NCBI GenBank assembly: GCA_002914845.1
Contig: JXTC01000388.1
Coordinates: 158,981 to 222,980, forward strand
Reading direction: 5' to 3'
From: Trema orientale
Lineage: Eukaryota > Streptophyta > Magnoliopsida > Rosales > Cannabaceae
Length of the DNA stretch: 64,000 nucleotides
Shown here: in pieces, positions 1 through 11,563 of the stretch
Numbering within the stretch: position 1 is the stretch's first letter
Layout: each line of letters starts with the position of its first letter
Notes under the pieces: model-generated
Databases searched by the model: none
What the model was told of the DNA's origin: nothing
What the model saw: only the letters and a program-made list of their open reading frames with translations
Translations under genes and position numbers: made by a program

Positions 1-80
1 TCTTTTCTAGCTACGGCAGAATGAGAAACATAGTAATTGCTGATCTGAAAACTATATTAAGGCTATGTTTGACCGCAATC

Positions 81-200
81 TCTTGGACTCCACTCCATGG
101 TCCTTGGGCCTTCACGTTTGGGTTTTGGACTCTGATTTATGGGACGACTCTACTCTATGGTCCTTGGGCTTTCACGTTTGGGCTTTGGACTCTGATTTAG
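81..200. repeat. 60-bp tandem duplication (2 copies)
   Basis: Bases 81-140 and 141-200 are near-identical 60-bp units, each with 'tccttgggc' followed by 'ttcacgtttggg' and 'ggactctgattta'. The spacing is exactly 60 bp with only a few substitutions. Because 60 is a multiple of three, the duplication creates a spurious repetitive open frame that should not be read as a gene. Confidence 0.85.
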
Positions 201-671
201 GGACTATAAGGTTGGCTTCTTTTCTGGTCTTCACAGACTCTGGGCTTTGGCTTTTTAATCGGTTTATTTTTTGGGCTTCCTGGACTTTATGAGATCTTTT
301 TATCTCTTTCTCAATAATTTAATTTAAAATTATGCACTTCCCAAGTAAGCCATAATTTTTCTTTGACGAGAATTTACTAAACTTTTGTGCCTTTCATTCC
401 ATAACCCACTATTGAATCCCCGTTATTAGTGGCTTGGATCCACTTTATATTAAGTATATATATTTGCTATATTTATAAGTATCTGATTGTGGTGTATTAT
501 ATGAAAATACTAATGGAATAGGCATGTTTCGCATGTGAGCTTATATTATGCATGAATTGCATATTCACATGTGCATGAGCTCAGAAGTTATACATAATGC
601 CTATGCGAGCGTACTGGAAGTATAGATATTAATATAGCATGAATAAATTAACATAAATGCGTAATTGCTTG

Positions 672-803
672 GCATAAATTGCATATATATCAATTGAACT
701 TAGCATGGCTACTTGGCATGATTTGCGTGTATATCAATTGAATTTAGCATGATTGCTTAGCATGAATTGCGTGTATATCAATTGAATTTGGCATGATTGC
801 TCG
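672..803. repeat. 44-bp tandem repeat, three units
   Basis: Three consecutive 44-bp units start at 672, 716 and 760, and a partial fourth starts at 804. Each begins 'gcat(a/g)a' and contains 'atatcaattgaa' and 'gcatg'. The first unit is the most diverged. This looks like a short local minisatellite with no coding potential. Confidence 0.85.
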
Positions 804-1391
804 GCATGAACATATCGGCCTGTACATTTTATTATGAGCGAGAAAATTAGGTTCTGCCCTTAACCGTTTTGGGCTTGTGCATGTGAGAACCCTTCCTGCA
901 TGAGTGGCCTTTTCTGGTATTCGGGCTTTTCTTCTCTTTTAGCTTTATTTTATTTCTGGCCATCAACAAATGTTATCGAGCAAGCCCTAGTTTTTTTTTT
1001 CTATTGTTTATTTTTTCTTTTCTTAATGGCTACTGTTTCCTTTTATTTCATTGCCAAAATATATATCGAGTATTTGTAACAAATGGCTGTTTTTTAAGAT
1101 CAATTTAAAAAATAGTTATTTTTACACTTATTTAATAAATGATCGTTTTTTAATTTTATTTTGATAAATAGCCGTTTTTTCAGTTGATCTAGCCTTTTAT
1201 AAAGTAAATCAATTTTTGAAAAAGTAAATAAGCTTTTTAAAAAATAAATTAATATATTTTGATATACTAAATATGAAAAACGGCCATTCTTTAAATAATT
1301 TTTAAAATTTAGCCATTTTTTAATAATATTTAAAAAATGGCCATTTTGCAAACTATGATCCAAAATTCGGTCATTTGGCTAAAAAACCCTA

Positions 1392-1436
<45 letters not shown>

Positions 1437-1438
<2 letters not shown>

Positions 1439-1680
1439 TTCCCAATCCAATAGGTATTTTGTTTTTACTTATCGATAGGTATTTTTTTTAGCCGTTGGAT
1501 CATGATCCAATGACTACCATAATTTGAATAATTAGAAAAAAAAATATTAAAAAAATACACATTATTTAATATTTTTCTTTCTCCACCTTTTACTATGAAA
1601 AGACGTGCACAACTAATTTTACTTCAACAAAACAATGCCTATAAATAGGTAAAAAAAAAAAACCTATTGGATTGGTATCC
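1437..1680. mobile_element. MITE of the (TA)n-inserting 245-bp family, copy 1
   Basis: This 244-bp foldback element has terminal inverted repeats: 'ggttcccaatccaatagg' at the left end and the inverse of 'ggatacc' plus the same core at the right end. It lies inside a (TA)n tract. The nine bases on each side (1428-1436 and 1681-1689) are both 'atatatata'. Conserved internal landmarks of the family are visible: a T-run and 'aggtatttttt' after the TIR, 'gccgttggatcatgatcc', and 'gaaaagacgtgca'. It has no coding capacity. Related copies lie near 15.6, 16.1, 19.8, 20.1, 26.0 and 63.1 kb. Confidence 0.85.
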
Positions 1681-3076
1681 ATATATATATATATTAAAAA
1701 TGGGATTTCTAATATTTTTACCTATAAAAACCAAAAAGAATTACAAAAATCCTGAGGTCAGGTTTTTCCTCCAATTTTTGTACAGTTTTTATTAGAAAAA
1801 TATCACTTTTAAAAAAGTTTTTAGAAAAATACCTTTTTTAAAATTGTTAGTAGTTACCAGTTTTTGAAGACTGGTGACCGGTTACCAGTTATCAGTTATA
1901 TACCGGTTATAAATACTGTTAGTTACTAATTACTAGTTTCTGGAAATTGATTATCGGTTAGTAGTTATTATTTTAAAAATAGTATTTTTCTAAATATTTT
2001 TTGGAAAATGATATGTTTATAATAAAAACTATACCAGACCTAAAGAAACAGAGGCCACCTTATTTATCAAATATTTTTTCTAAAATTGTCATGAAAGGCG
2101 CAATTTCTCTTAAAGATTTGCCGTTTGGTGAAGCCCAAACTCGGAAGCCGAGTTTGAGCCTTGTTTACACCAATCCAGGCAGTTTAATCCAATAAAATTT
2201 GGGCTAGTTTAGCCCATGTCTTTTTCTAGCTTGATTGGCCCACTATTAAAGACGCTTCGCCGTTTTACTAATATTTTACATCTTTATCGCGTCACATCTA
2301 TATTGTTATGAGGAAAACAAACAAAACAAAAGTATTCCAAGGCAAAATAACAGCTTCCAAAAAGCTTAATGGGGCTAGCTTAATGGATGAGTGGTGGTCA
2401 CTTTTTAAAAAAAAAAAAACTTCCAAAAATTTGTTAAATATTATTTGCTAACTTAGAATATTCAATAAAGTTTTAGTCAAAGGCCATGTTCAACATCATA
2501 TTCGTATGTTTATTTTATATTAAGAGGGGCTTTACGTGTCAAAAATGAGTTTCTAAACTTCATAAAGGTCAAAATACTCGTTTCGAAATTCGAAAACCAT
2601 GCTTTGATTTCCTTAGCTATAAAGTCCATTTAATATCTTGGTACCATTTTGAACAATGAAAGCAATCAATATCTCTCTATCTTCCTCTTCAAGCCATGAC
2701 CAATAATATAAATGATTTCTTTAATTTTTTTAAAATAAAAAAGAAGAAAATATTATAAAAACATAAAGAAAACAGAAGGTTTTAATGGGTAAGGAAAAAC
2801 CCCAAAATGGAAAATTAGTAGACTATTGTATACTTGATATGGGCAAGAGAAAGTTAAAGAGGCAAAGGGTGTGAACGATAAGTTGAGAGCATTTATTAGC
2901 TTCATTGTTTGCATGCCTCTTACTTGAATTCTTCTCCCAACTCATCAATAATTAAACAACTCAACAATAAATGCAACAATAAGTTCGACTTTTTAATTTA
3001 GTTGAATTGCTTGAATGGACTTGTATCTGTGTATATCTCTTCAAGGCCTCGAGAGATGACATTCAACACCTGTGAT
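1681..3076. other. Intergenic DNA, no gene seen
   Basis: AT-rich sequence with no supported gene. At 1850-1970 the motif 'accggtta'/'taaccagt' recurs in both orientations, probably a decayed foldback element. Short open frames near 2.0-2.2 kb have no recognisable protein content. The rest is poly-A/T runs and unique AT-rich sequence. Confidence 0.5.
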
Positions 3077-3515
3077 GCCAAAAACACGACTCATAACCAT
3101 CTAGTACTATTACATAACAATAAGAATAATGCTATAGGGCACCAGTGGTGTCCAGCACCACAGTGATGTGTCAGTTTATTACTGGTTAATCATAATTATA
3201 ATTTAAGTGGGACCCATGTAGGATCCAATTTGTTAATTAAATCATCCAGTGATAAACAGACATGTCACTGTGGTGCTGGGCACCACTGGTGCCCCATAGC
3301 ATTGCTCTAACAATAAGCATGTTATATAGAGAAAGGCCAAAGGGCACCTGTAATAAAGGTGAAACTTATTTATAAATTTCACAGCTTAATTATAAATTTC
3401 AATGTGAAATTTATAAATAAGTTTCACCTTTATTACAGGTGCCTTTGGCCTTTCTCTATATAGCATGCTTATTGTTATGTAATAGTACTAGATGGTTATG
3501 AGTCGTGTTTTTGGC
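3077..3515. repeat. Near-perfect inverted repeat with a MITE in one arm
   Basis: The left arm (3077-3382) is the reverse complement of the right arm (3404-3515) once the 184-bp MITE at 3124-3307 and one 9-bp duplication are removed. That leaves 113 bp against 112 bp, which I read as one substitution and one single-base indel. The loop is 21 bp (3383-3403). The outer ends read 'gccaaaaacacgac' and its inverse. The right arm still carries a single uninterrupted 'ttattgtta', the pre-insertion form of the site occupied in the left arm. The palindrome may itself be a foldback transposon, but I see no clear target duplication around it. Confidence 0.9.
3124..3307. mobile_element. 184-bp MULE-type MITE, copy 1
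   Basis: This non-coding foldback element is flanked by an exact 9-bp duplication, 'taacaataa' (3115-3123 and 3308-3316). Its ends are 'gaataatgctatagggc' and the inverse of 'gagcaatgctatggggc', and the inverted similarity continues for about 50 bp through 'accagtggtg..cagcaccacagtga'. A 9-bp duplication with long inverted termini starting in G is characteristic of Mutator-like elements; the family assignment is an inference. Sister copies lie at 7761-7927 and 16298-16481. Confidence 0.88.
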
Positions 3516-6500
3516 CTTAAACATAACCCAATAAAGTTGATATGGGAGGAGGTAAACCCCTCTCTTGGGATCTGCTTCACCACTAATAAAAAACTTACTA
3601 CTAAATATATTTTGGAAATTTTGCACATTGGAATTTGCTTGCCCTATATTTCTTGTCAGTATATAAAGGACATTAATTAGGGGTAGCTTTTTGTGTAAAA
3701 AAAAAATTATGGGTTTGATTTAGGTAGCGTGAGATAACAAATAGAATTTAGACTTTGAGAAACTAAAGGTGTGGGATTTTTTTTATAATCTTCTTATTCA
3801 TAATAGTAAAAACCGACAATGACTATAAGTTCAAGAACTATCCACTTGTGTATACAACAACCTGTCCATCGTAATCAAGTAAGAGTTTAAATATCCACTA
3901 AGCTTCCTTTCAAATATCCAATATTATAATAAGGAACACATAATGCTTGTTGATGGCCACAATTCCAATATGACCCCCTCTGACCTTTTTCCCCTGAATA
4001 ACTCAGATTATGTGCATCTTAATCATGATCACTAATCGATCAGTCATGCTAGTTAATGGCAATCATTCAGTTGTCCTGCTCAGATGGAAGAGACAGCTCC
4101 TATAAAATTGAAGTAACTTTCGCATTGAGGGAATCTCAATCAATTTTGTGTTTAATTGCTAGTTTCGTTTAAGATTTATTGCTCTCGTTAATACAAGATT
4201 AGGGCATTTAAAATCCATATATATATATATATGTTGTATTCCAAATTATTCATAAGGTCCTGTAACCTCTCATTGCTATTTGAATCCATCAACAAGTAGA
4301 TTCTCCACGATTGGAGAGGATTCAGTAATATAATGCTATAGGTATCATAAGGCTCTGTTTGATATGCATGATAAGATCTGATTGTATTATTTTTAAAATT
4401 GAATTGAATAAGATAGAATAAGATAGGATTATAATCCAATCTTATCCCATGTTTGGTATGCCACTTTTTATTATGATAAGATTAGCATGTGTGTTTCATA
4501 GTTTTAACTAAATAACAGTTTTGACTTTTTTGAGGTTTGATTAATTAGAAAAATATCACTTTTAAAAATTGATTTAGAAAAATGCCATTTTTAAAACTCA
4601 TTCTCTTTCTTTTTACAAACTTATTTACAAAAATACCACTTTTAAAAACTATTTTGAAATATACTACTTTTAAAACTTAATTTTAAAAGAATCATTTTTA
4701 TAAATCTATTTGCAAAAATACTACTTCTAAAAAAATATTTCGAAAATGCCATTTTTAGTTTTATTACTTTTAAAAGTTAATTTCAAAAATACCACTTGTT
4801 TAATTTTAAAAAGTACCATTTTGTACTACTTAAAAAACATTCAATTATTTTTAATCAAATTCCTAATCCCTCCCAATCCTAAATTCTCAAGAGGATAAGA
4901 TTATCTCTTTCTAAGGGTATCATTTTTGTAGTGAAGTATTTCAATCTTAATTCCTCTCATATATATGCACAAAATATGAGATTAATTTAATCAAATTAAA
5001 TTTTATCCTTATCATGTATTCCAAATCGTGGTATAAGAATCTTCTTTACCAATTTTTTTTTTTTTGCTATCTCGTACTCACTATTGGCGAAGATTGATCA
5101 AGTCAACCCTCTCCCTTTAGCTCTCTCTGTCTACCTCGTCTCTACAAGAAGGTCGGTGAAGCCCAAAAGGGACTTCTCTTACATCAAAGGTGTGTCCTGT
5201 TATATGGTACTTATTACAGTTTGAATGGTTTGAAGAAATATCAACATCAGAAATTATGTATACTAACCTCTAAACCGAATTGATCGCCCTAGAGGAAATG
5301 AGGGAAAAAAAAAAGAGTAAATATTAAGTGAAAATAATCACAATAAAGATATAGTCCTTTTGGAAACCTTTCAGAGATAAATTATTTTCCTTTTTTATGC
5401 TAAAACAAAGATAATTAACTTGTACTTTTACAACAATGTATATCTGAAACAATGTACCTGAATCGAGACAAAAACAATAGTGAACGAAGACAAGACCAGT
5501 AATTAGTTGACCTCCTAGTGGGGACTACTAGAATGCATGTACATAATTTTATGACATTAGAATATTGTAGCACAAGAATTATGATACATTGTTAATATCA
5601 ACCCCTTATCTCTTTAGCAAAATATGTATATATGAGTTTTGAAGACCATTCATGAATTTGAAGATTGATGAATTGTCCCCAAAGATAATAAAAGGGTATA
5701 GGCATTAATTCATATATACCTGCCAAAATAAGATTTAATATTTGGCTTCATGCGATTCATTTTCCTTTTCTTGTTTTCTTGTTTACTTTCAGATTTTATT
5801 TCTTTTTTTTCCCCCCTGATTTTGCACTAGACAGCATAAATTAATATCCTTTAAGAGCGTCATGGTTTGGTCATCTCAAGAGGCTTCCTTATGCATTAAA
5901 TATTGCATTGAAAACTTTGTGGTTGGTCATAAATACTTGTGACTTTCCGTGGCATAGAAGAGCAAACAATTTAAAAGCAATTACTCACCAAATAAAATAA
6001 AAAATAAATAGAAAGAAAAAAAAGGGAAAGAAATCAAATGAATTGTACTACATATTATGTATGAAATGGTAAATGTTCGATTCAATGTACATTTATTGTG
6101 AAACTTTGATGTTGCCGCTATGCTATTTTTCTGGTTGGTACTGTGCACATGTATGAACAATTAAAAAAATTCATTATTATGCTTAAATATTTTGTATTAA
6201 GATATAGAGATAGATGTTCAGGCTTACTTTTGAGTAGCATTCATTGTTGACATTTCTTTTTCTCCTATTAATGTCGTTAATTCTATGAATTCAACACCAT
6301 TGAATTAGGAATATAACAAACTATTCTAATATTTGTTTTATTTTTTCTTCTTACTCAAATTATTGTACAATTTCGTGACTATTTAGATTGTTATACATTA
6401 ATAAATAAAAACATAAATGTATTCGTATGTACAGAGATATATAATATAGAGGGCTAGCCGCCTCCATATAATAAAGGAATAAATACAAATTTTATTTTGT

Positions 6501-7760
6501 ATTTTTTTTTCTGCGTATTTATTCAGCACACAAACAATCTTAGTCCTTAGATAAATTTGAATATCTAAGAAAGAGTATTTATTCCACACATACATTGCAT
6601 GGTCACTCATGCATGGGCGTAAAAATTGACGTTTGATAATTCTTGAGCCTATATAATAAAACAGACTAAATATTTAGAAAATTAATTATGGATTAGATAC
6701 TACATAATTTACTATTTTTCTGAAGTATACAGAATTTAGTTTTTATTATAAGCACAATTTAAAATTACAATTAATATTTTTATTTATTTATTAACTGGAC
6801 CTAAGAAATCAAATCATACAAGTTATAAGTTAAAAAATATGTAAAAAACAGGGAGGTTTTTCAATGTTTTTTCTTTTTTTCCTTCTCAACGGTTGAGTAC
6901 GTTCAACAAAACTAAAAATGACCTGTAATAACAATTCAATTTTATTTACTTCCATTTCAATTTTATATTATGTAAGAAATCAAGCCTGTTTCCATTCTCA
7001 TTCCAATTTGTGTAAGAATGAGTTTTTAAAATTTGTTTTTCAATTTTTAATATTTTTAAGGGTGATTTTATTACTATTGCTCTTTTTTCTCCCCATATTC
7101 CTTTTCTAATTAGACACCTCCTTAAAATTGAAAACTCAAATATTTTCTTAATATCCCTCTTTAATATTACTTATTCTAAAATTGGACATTAACAAAAAAC
7201 ATAATAAAATTTCTCTTCCTACTTACTAATTCTAGAATTTCCAATCATTTATCTTCTTCTTCAACTTTTCTCTTTCTTGATAAAAACTCACTCTAAGATT
7301 TAAGTATTTTAATATATATTTTTTAATTAAAAGAGTAGGTCGAACAATTTTGGAAGGCAAATTATCAATCAATTTTCATTATTTAGTATTATTATTATTG
7401 TTTACTTATTTTTTGTAAAATAAATTAAAGCTTTAGAAGGGGGGGGGGGGAGGAGTCAAAATTATTACGATGTAGAAGACACAATATCTTCATCTATAAT
7501 TTCAAAAGCTTAATTTAACTATAAGGATTTTCACTTTTTTCAAGGATTTTATTTTTAATTTCAAGAATGATAGATTTTATCAAAGGTATTCAAAAAGGTG
7601 TATTAATATCATAATTTAGAACAGTGACTCTATTTGTTCAATATTTATTTTGTCCATTTATATCATTTCTTACATGGTTATTTTTGTCATAAATTAATTT
7701 TTATATGAGAGGTGGAAAGAGAACAAAAAGGGGGTGGCAATAGAGCCATCATATTTTTAA
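3516..7760. other. Intergenic DNA, no gene seen
   Basis: This is a long AT-rich stretch. From 4350 to about 5035 there is a degenerate foldback structure: 'tttgatatgcatgataaga' near the left end pairs with 'ttatcatgtattccaaa' near the right. Its inner part repeats a loose 'aaaaataccacttttaaaa' motif many times. Sequence at 5040-5200 is slightly richer in GC but shows no sustained open frame. Further on are simple A/T runs and a poly-G tract at about 7440-7451. Nothing here supports a gene. Confidence 0.5.
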
Positions 7761-7927
7761 GAATAATACTATAAGGTACTATATCACATGGCAACCTATT
7801 ATTGGATGACTATAATTGCATTTTAGATATGGTCTGTGTGGAATCCAGTCTAATAATTATAATTAACTAATAATAGGTTACCACGCCATGTGGTGCTGGG
7901 TACCACTGGTGTCCCATAATATTACTC
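7761..7927. mobile_element. MULE-type MITE of the 184-bp family, diverged copy
   Basis: This is a 167-bp older relative of the element at 3124. It starts 'gaataatactataaggtac' and ends with the family's 'ggtgctgggtaccactggtg' block followed by 'cccataatattactc'. The flanks are 'tatttttaa' (7752-7760) and 'catttttaa' (7928-7936), a 9-bp duplication with one mismatch. It is non-coding and more diverged internally than the other two copies, so it is probably an older insertion. Confidence 0.8.
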
Positions 7928-8021
7928 CATTTTTAATCACCTAGAGACTATCTACAATATATTTATGCTAAAAAGGATATACTAATATTAAATTTAGTAC
8001 ACACTTTTTAAGTTTTATTTT

Positions 8022-8935
8022 GGGTTAATGGTATAATTGGTCCCAAATCTATTACCACTTTGGCATATTAGCCCTCAACCTATTTTTTGTGGCATTCAAG
8101 TACTAACTATTTCTTTTTTTTGGGCACCATTGGTCCTTTTAGCATATTCAATCCAAAATTCTGTTAAACTTTATTTGAATAAGAGAGATTTTAAACCATT
8201 GATTTCGATTTTTTAATTGTTTAATAATTGGGTCCATAATTTTTGTTTTTGTATTCATATTTCTGATTAACAATATTGCATCTGCTAATCTTTCAAAAAA
8301 TTAAAATTAAAAGACGGATATAAAACAAACAGTTCATTTAAAAATCAAATTCAAAAAAGAAAAATTATATTAATAAACCTTAGTTTATGTCAAACTATAG
8401 TAACTTTATGAATAAAAAATAATTATTTTAGTATTTTTAAAATTAAAAAAATTTTCACAAATACACTTTTATACTAATCAAATTTGACTAAAAATTTACT
8501 ATATCCAAATGTTCATATAATTAAGAATGGTTATTCTAAAAAATTAACTAACTATTTGCAGCAAATAAACCTGAAAAGTTTTATAGTTTCTATTAAATGT
8601 TCATTTCTTTATGTAATTGCATATATTAATCTTTCAGAAAATTATTTTTTTAGAATTTTAATTTTCAGAAAGATTGGCAGATGCAATATTGTTAATCAGA
8701 AATATGAATACAAAAAAAAAAAAAAGGAACCAAATTATTAAACAATTGAAAAATCAAGATCAATTGTGCAAAATTTTCTCATTCAAATGAATTTTTATGG
8801 AATCTTGGATAGAATATGCTAAAAAGACCAATGGTGCCAAAAAGAGAAATATTTAGTACTTAAATACCACAAAAAAAGTTAGAGACTAATATGCCAAAAT
8901 GGTGATAAGTTGGAGACCAATGCTGCTACTAACTC
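8022..8935. mobile_element. 914-bp non-autonomous TIR element, MULE-like
   Basis: The termini are long imperfect inverted repeats. The left end reads 'gggttaatggtataattgg' and 'ccactttggcatattag'; the right end, inverted, reads 'gagttagtagcagcattgg' and 'ccattttggcatattag'. The similarity extends for well over 100 bp. The flanks are 'ttttatttt' (8013-8021) and 'ttttacttt' (8936-8944), a 9-bp duplication with one mismatch. The 85-residue open frame inside has no recognisable protein motif. No transposase remains, so any movement would have needed one in trans. Confidence 0.75.
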
Positions 8936-9129
8936 TTTTACTTTAATGGATATGTGCTATAAATAATGCTATTTTGTATTTAAATATCATTTTTATTTAC
9001 AAATATATTTTTTTAGTATGAAAGTTTAATCTAATTATCAATAACAAAAACTCCATTACACACATAAAGTGTGTAAATAATTTTTTTAATTTTATGAAAT
9101 ATTAATTTAATAAGTAAAGTAATGAATGT

Positions 9130-9671
9130 GGGCTCTAATTTTTAAAAATTTAATTAGGATAAAATTATAAATATATTTATATAAAAAAACAAAATGTATA
9201 AATGTATCAATTATTGCCACATTGTGAAATGTATACATTTTATAGATTTAAAAATAATGGTATTATTGTAAATTTTAACTTATGCTATAATAGTAATATT
9301 GTAAATTCAAACATATACTAACGACAATATTGTAAATTAATACACATGCTAAAATTTAACATATGCTATTCTTTTTGTTTTATTTAACACACCATATAAC
9401 ATGAGGGCTCTAATATTTAAAAATTTAGTGAGGATAAAATTATAAATATATTTAAATAAAAAAACAAAAATGTATAAATGTATCAATTATTGCCACATTG
9501 TGAAATGCATACATTTTATAGATTTAAAAATAATGGTATAATTGTAAATTTTAACTCATACTATGTAATATTGTAAATTCAAACATGTACTAGTGACAAT
9601 ATTGTAAATTAACAGACATGCTAAGATTTAACATATACTATTCTTTGTGTTATATTTAACACCCCATATAG
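9130..9671. repeat. 275-bp direct tandem duplication
   Basis: Two head-to-tail units start at 9130 and 9405, each opening 'gggctctaat'. They stay collinear through 'tgtatcaattattgcc', 'acattttatagatttaaa', 'gacaatattgtaaatta' and 'ctattcttt', and end at 'ccatata..cat'. The period is 275 bp with modest divergence and one roughly 7-base length difference. No open frame is conserved between the units, so this looks like neutral local duplication. Confidence 0.85.
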
Positions 9672-10340
9672 CATATGCTAAAAATTATGTTAAATTTGAT
9701 ATGTTATTGGAGAAAGATTTTTTGGACAATACTAAAAATTATGCTAAACATAACATTAGTATGAATTATAGCACTCCTGTAGGAGTTGCTCTTAGTAGGA
9801 AGGTATACCTATTACCATGTTAATTTTAATTGTCTTAAAATTTTTTAAATCTGAAATGATTGCGTACTACAATGTCAATTTTAGTTATAATTTTTAATAA
9901 ATATAGTTTGAAATTATCATGTATTACCATGCCAATTTCAATTTTGATTTTTAACATTTGTAAATGTATTTAATATGAAATTATTATGGGTTACTTTGTC
10001 AGTCTTAATTTAATTTTAAAGTTCAACTTTAATAAGAAAATTGAATGATGAGAATGTAAAAATGGAATAAGAATAAGAAAGTAGGAATCAATTAATTCAC
10101 TTACCACGTATGTTAGTATTAAAAATTATATAAACTATTTGTAATACCTAATATTATTCTATTTTTATTTATATATCAATATATTTAGCATTTCCCATAG
10201 TGTATAACTAGACGTTATACTGCGATTTGCGCGATATGATATTAATATTGTATATATTAGGCCTAATTTATAGTTAGGTTCAATGTATTATAATATTAAA
10301 GAATGTATTTGTCTCTATATTTATTTTGATGAGANACATT

Positions 10341-10460
10341 AAATAATGTATTTATTTTTACATTTATTTTGATGCAACGAATGTATCACAGCTATTAGTT
10401 AAATAATGTATTTATTTTTACATTTATTTTGATACAACGAATGTGTCACAGCTATTTGTT
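10341..10460. repeat. 60-bp tandem duplication
   Basis: Two 60-bp units (10341-10400 and 10401-10460) each start 'aaataatgtatttattttta' and include 'caacgaatgt' and 'tcacagctatt'. Only about three substitutions separate them, so the event is recent. A shorter related piece precedes them around the undetermined base at 10335. Confidence 0.85.
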
Positions 10461-11452
10461 CGATGAACTAAATTTAATATAAAGTATCATTAATGTTAAA
10501 CTAAATATAATATTATATAATACAAATATATATTACAACCAATCATAACAAAGAAAAATAATAATAGGACCAATCATATCATGAAAAAATTAGGATTTTT
10601 CTAAAAAATTTTAAAATAGAATGGTGATCAAAGAAGCCATCAGAATTTTTACACTCTCTCTGCTCCAGGCTTAATATATATATATAGATAGATGATTTCT
10701 CATAGAAGTGTTATTAAAAACTCTTTAAATAGCCACACCAACATCTGTATTTTCTTGCTATGGGAGTTACAAAGTAGCTTCAAAAATCAATCATAGAAAA
10801 AAATCAAATGCAATTGAATTTGTCAAAGAATAGAATTAATAACAATAATGACAACAGCAATATGCATGATTTATATTTGATGTACAAAATTTTAAAGTAG
10901 ATAATTAATACTAGCTAGCGTACCATTAACAACCAAAATTAAGCTCCCGTGGATTGGTTTCCACGTGTGGAAAACCATACGCATGGAACAACTTAAGTCA
11001 AACTTATTTTTGCTGAACCTTCACGTAGTACATATTATTAAGGGCTTGAAAAGGGAATACTCAAAAGTAAGGAAAATGGAGACAAAGCCATAAAATGTAA
11101 ATAACAAAACATAAAGTATAGAAAATAAGAATATCCAAAATTAAAGGGCCAAATGAGTGGAGTGAGTGTATTAGTATTCTTCCAAAAGAGCATTTAATGT
11201 CGCCATAACTTTAGGTGCCTCCTTTTCTTGAATTCTCCTCCCACTCCTCCACAACTCCTTTCGATAAATAGCCCAACCCAACATTAAATATAGACAATTA
11301 ATCAAAATTTTTATCCAATTAATGCAAACATTAATTCATTTTGGATTTCAAAAAAGTATTAAATAAATATTTATTAAATTAAATAATTTTCACTTTAAAA
11401 TAAATATATATATATATATATATATATTCAGAACGAGGCTATATTTACCACC

Positions 11453-11460
11453 ATATATAG
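11453..11460 (+). promoter_or_regulatory. Likely TATA box of the GIR-like gene
   Basis: The octamer 'atatatag' lies about 105 bp upstream of the start codon at 11564. It is followed by a pyrimidine-rich CT leader at 11490-11516, typical of plant 5' UTRs. Position and context are the only evidence. The longer (TA)n tract at 11405-11427 is a less likely alternative. Confidence 0.45.
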
Positions 11461-11563
11461 CTCCACTCAATCTCAAATAAGATTTCACTTCTTTATCTCT
11501 TTTTTTTCTCTCTCGTCAAAAAGTAGAGCAAGATTTAGAAGAAGCTCTGTGAAGCCCCCAGAA

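Larger units (their letters stand above)
1..1436. other. Intergenic DNA, no gene seen
   Basis: No coding region is supported here. The first 200 bases hold a 60-bp tandem duplication and 672-803 holds a 44-bp triplicate (listed separately). Bases 830-960 are slightly richer in GC and look like eroded transposon sequence, but I cannot classify them. From about 1080 to 1375 a run of imperfect inverted copies of a 'tggc(c/t)(a/g)ttttt' motif suggests a decayed foldback element. The stretch ends in a (TA)n tract at about 1391-1436, into which the next element is inserted. Confidence 0.6.
8936..11452. other. Intergenic DNA upstream of the GIR-like gene
   Basis: Apart from the tandem duplications at 9130-9671 and 10341-10460, this is AT-rich sequence without a supported gene. 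One undetermined base lies at 10335. The last kilobase before the GIR-like gene is not obviously transposon-derived and presumably holds its promoter. It contains the CACGTG core 'ccacgtgtgg' at about 10970-10979, a possible G-box, roughly 590 bp upstream of the start codon. Confidence 0.5.
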
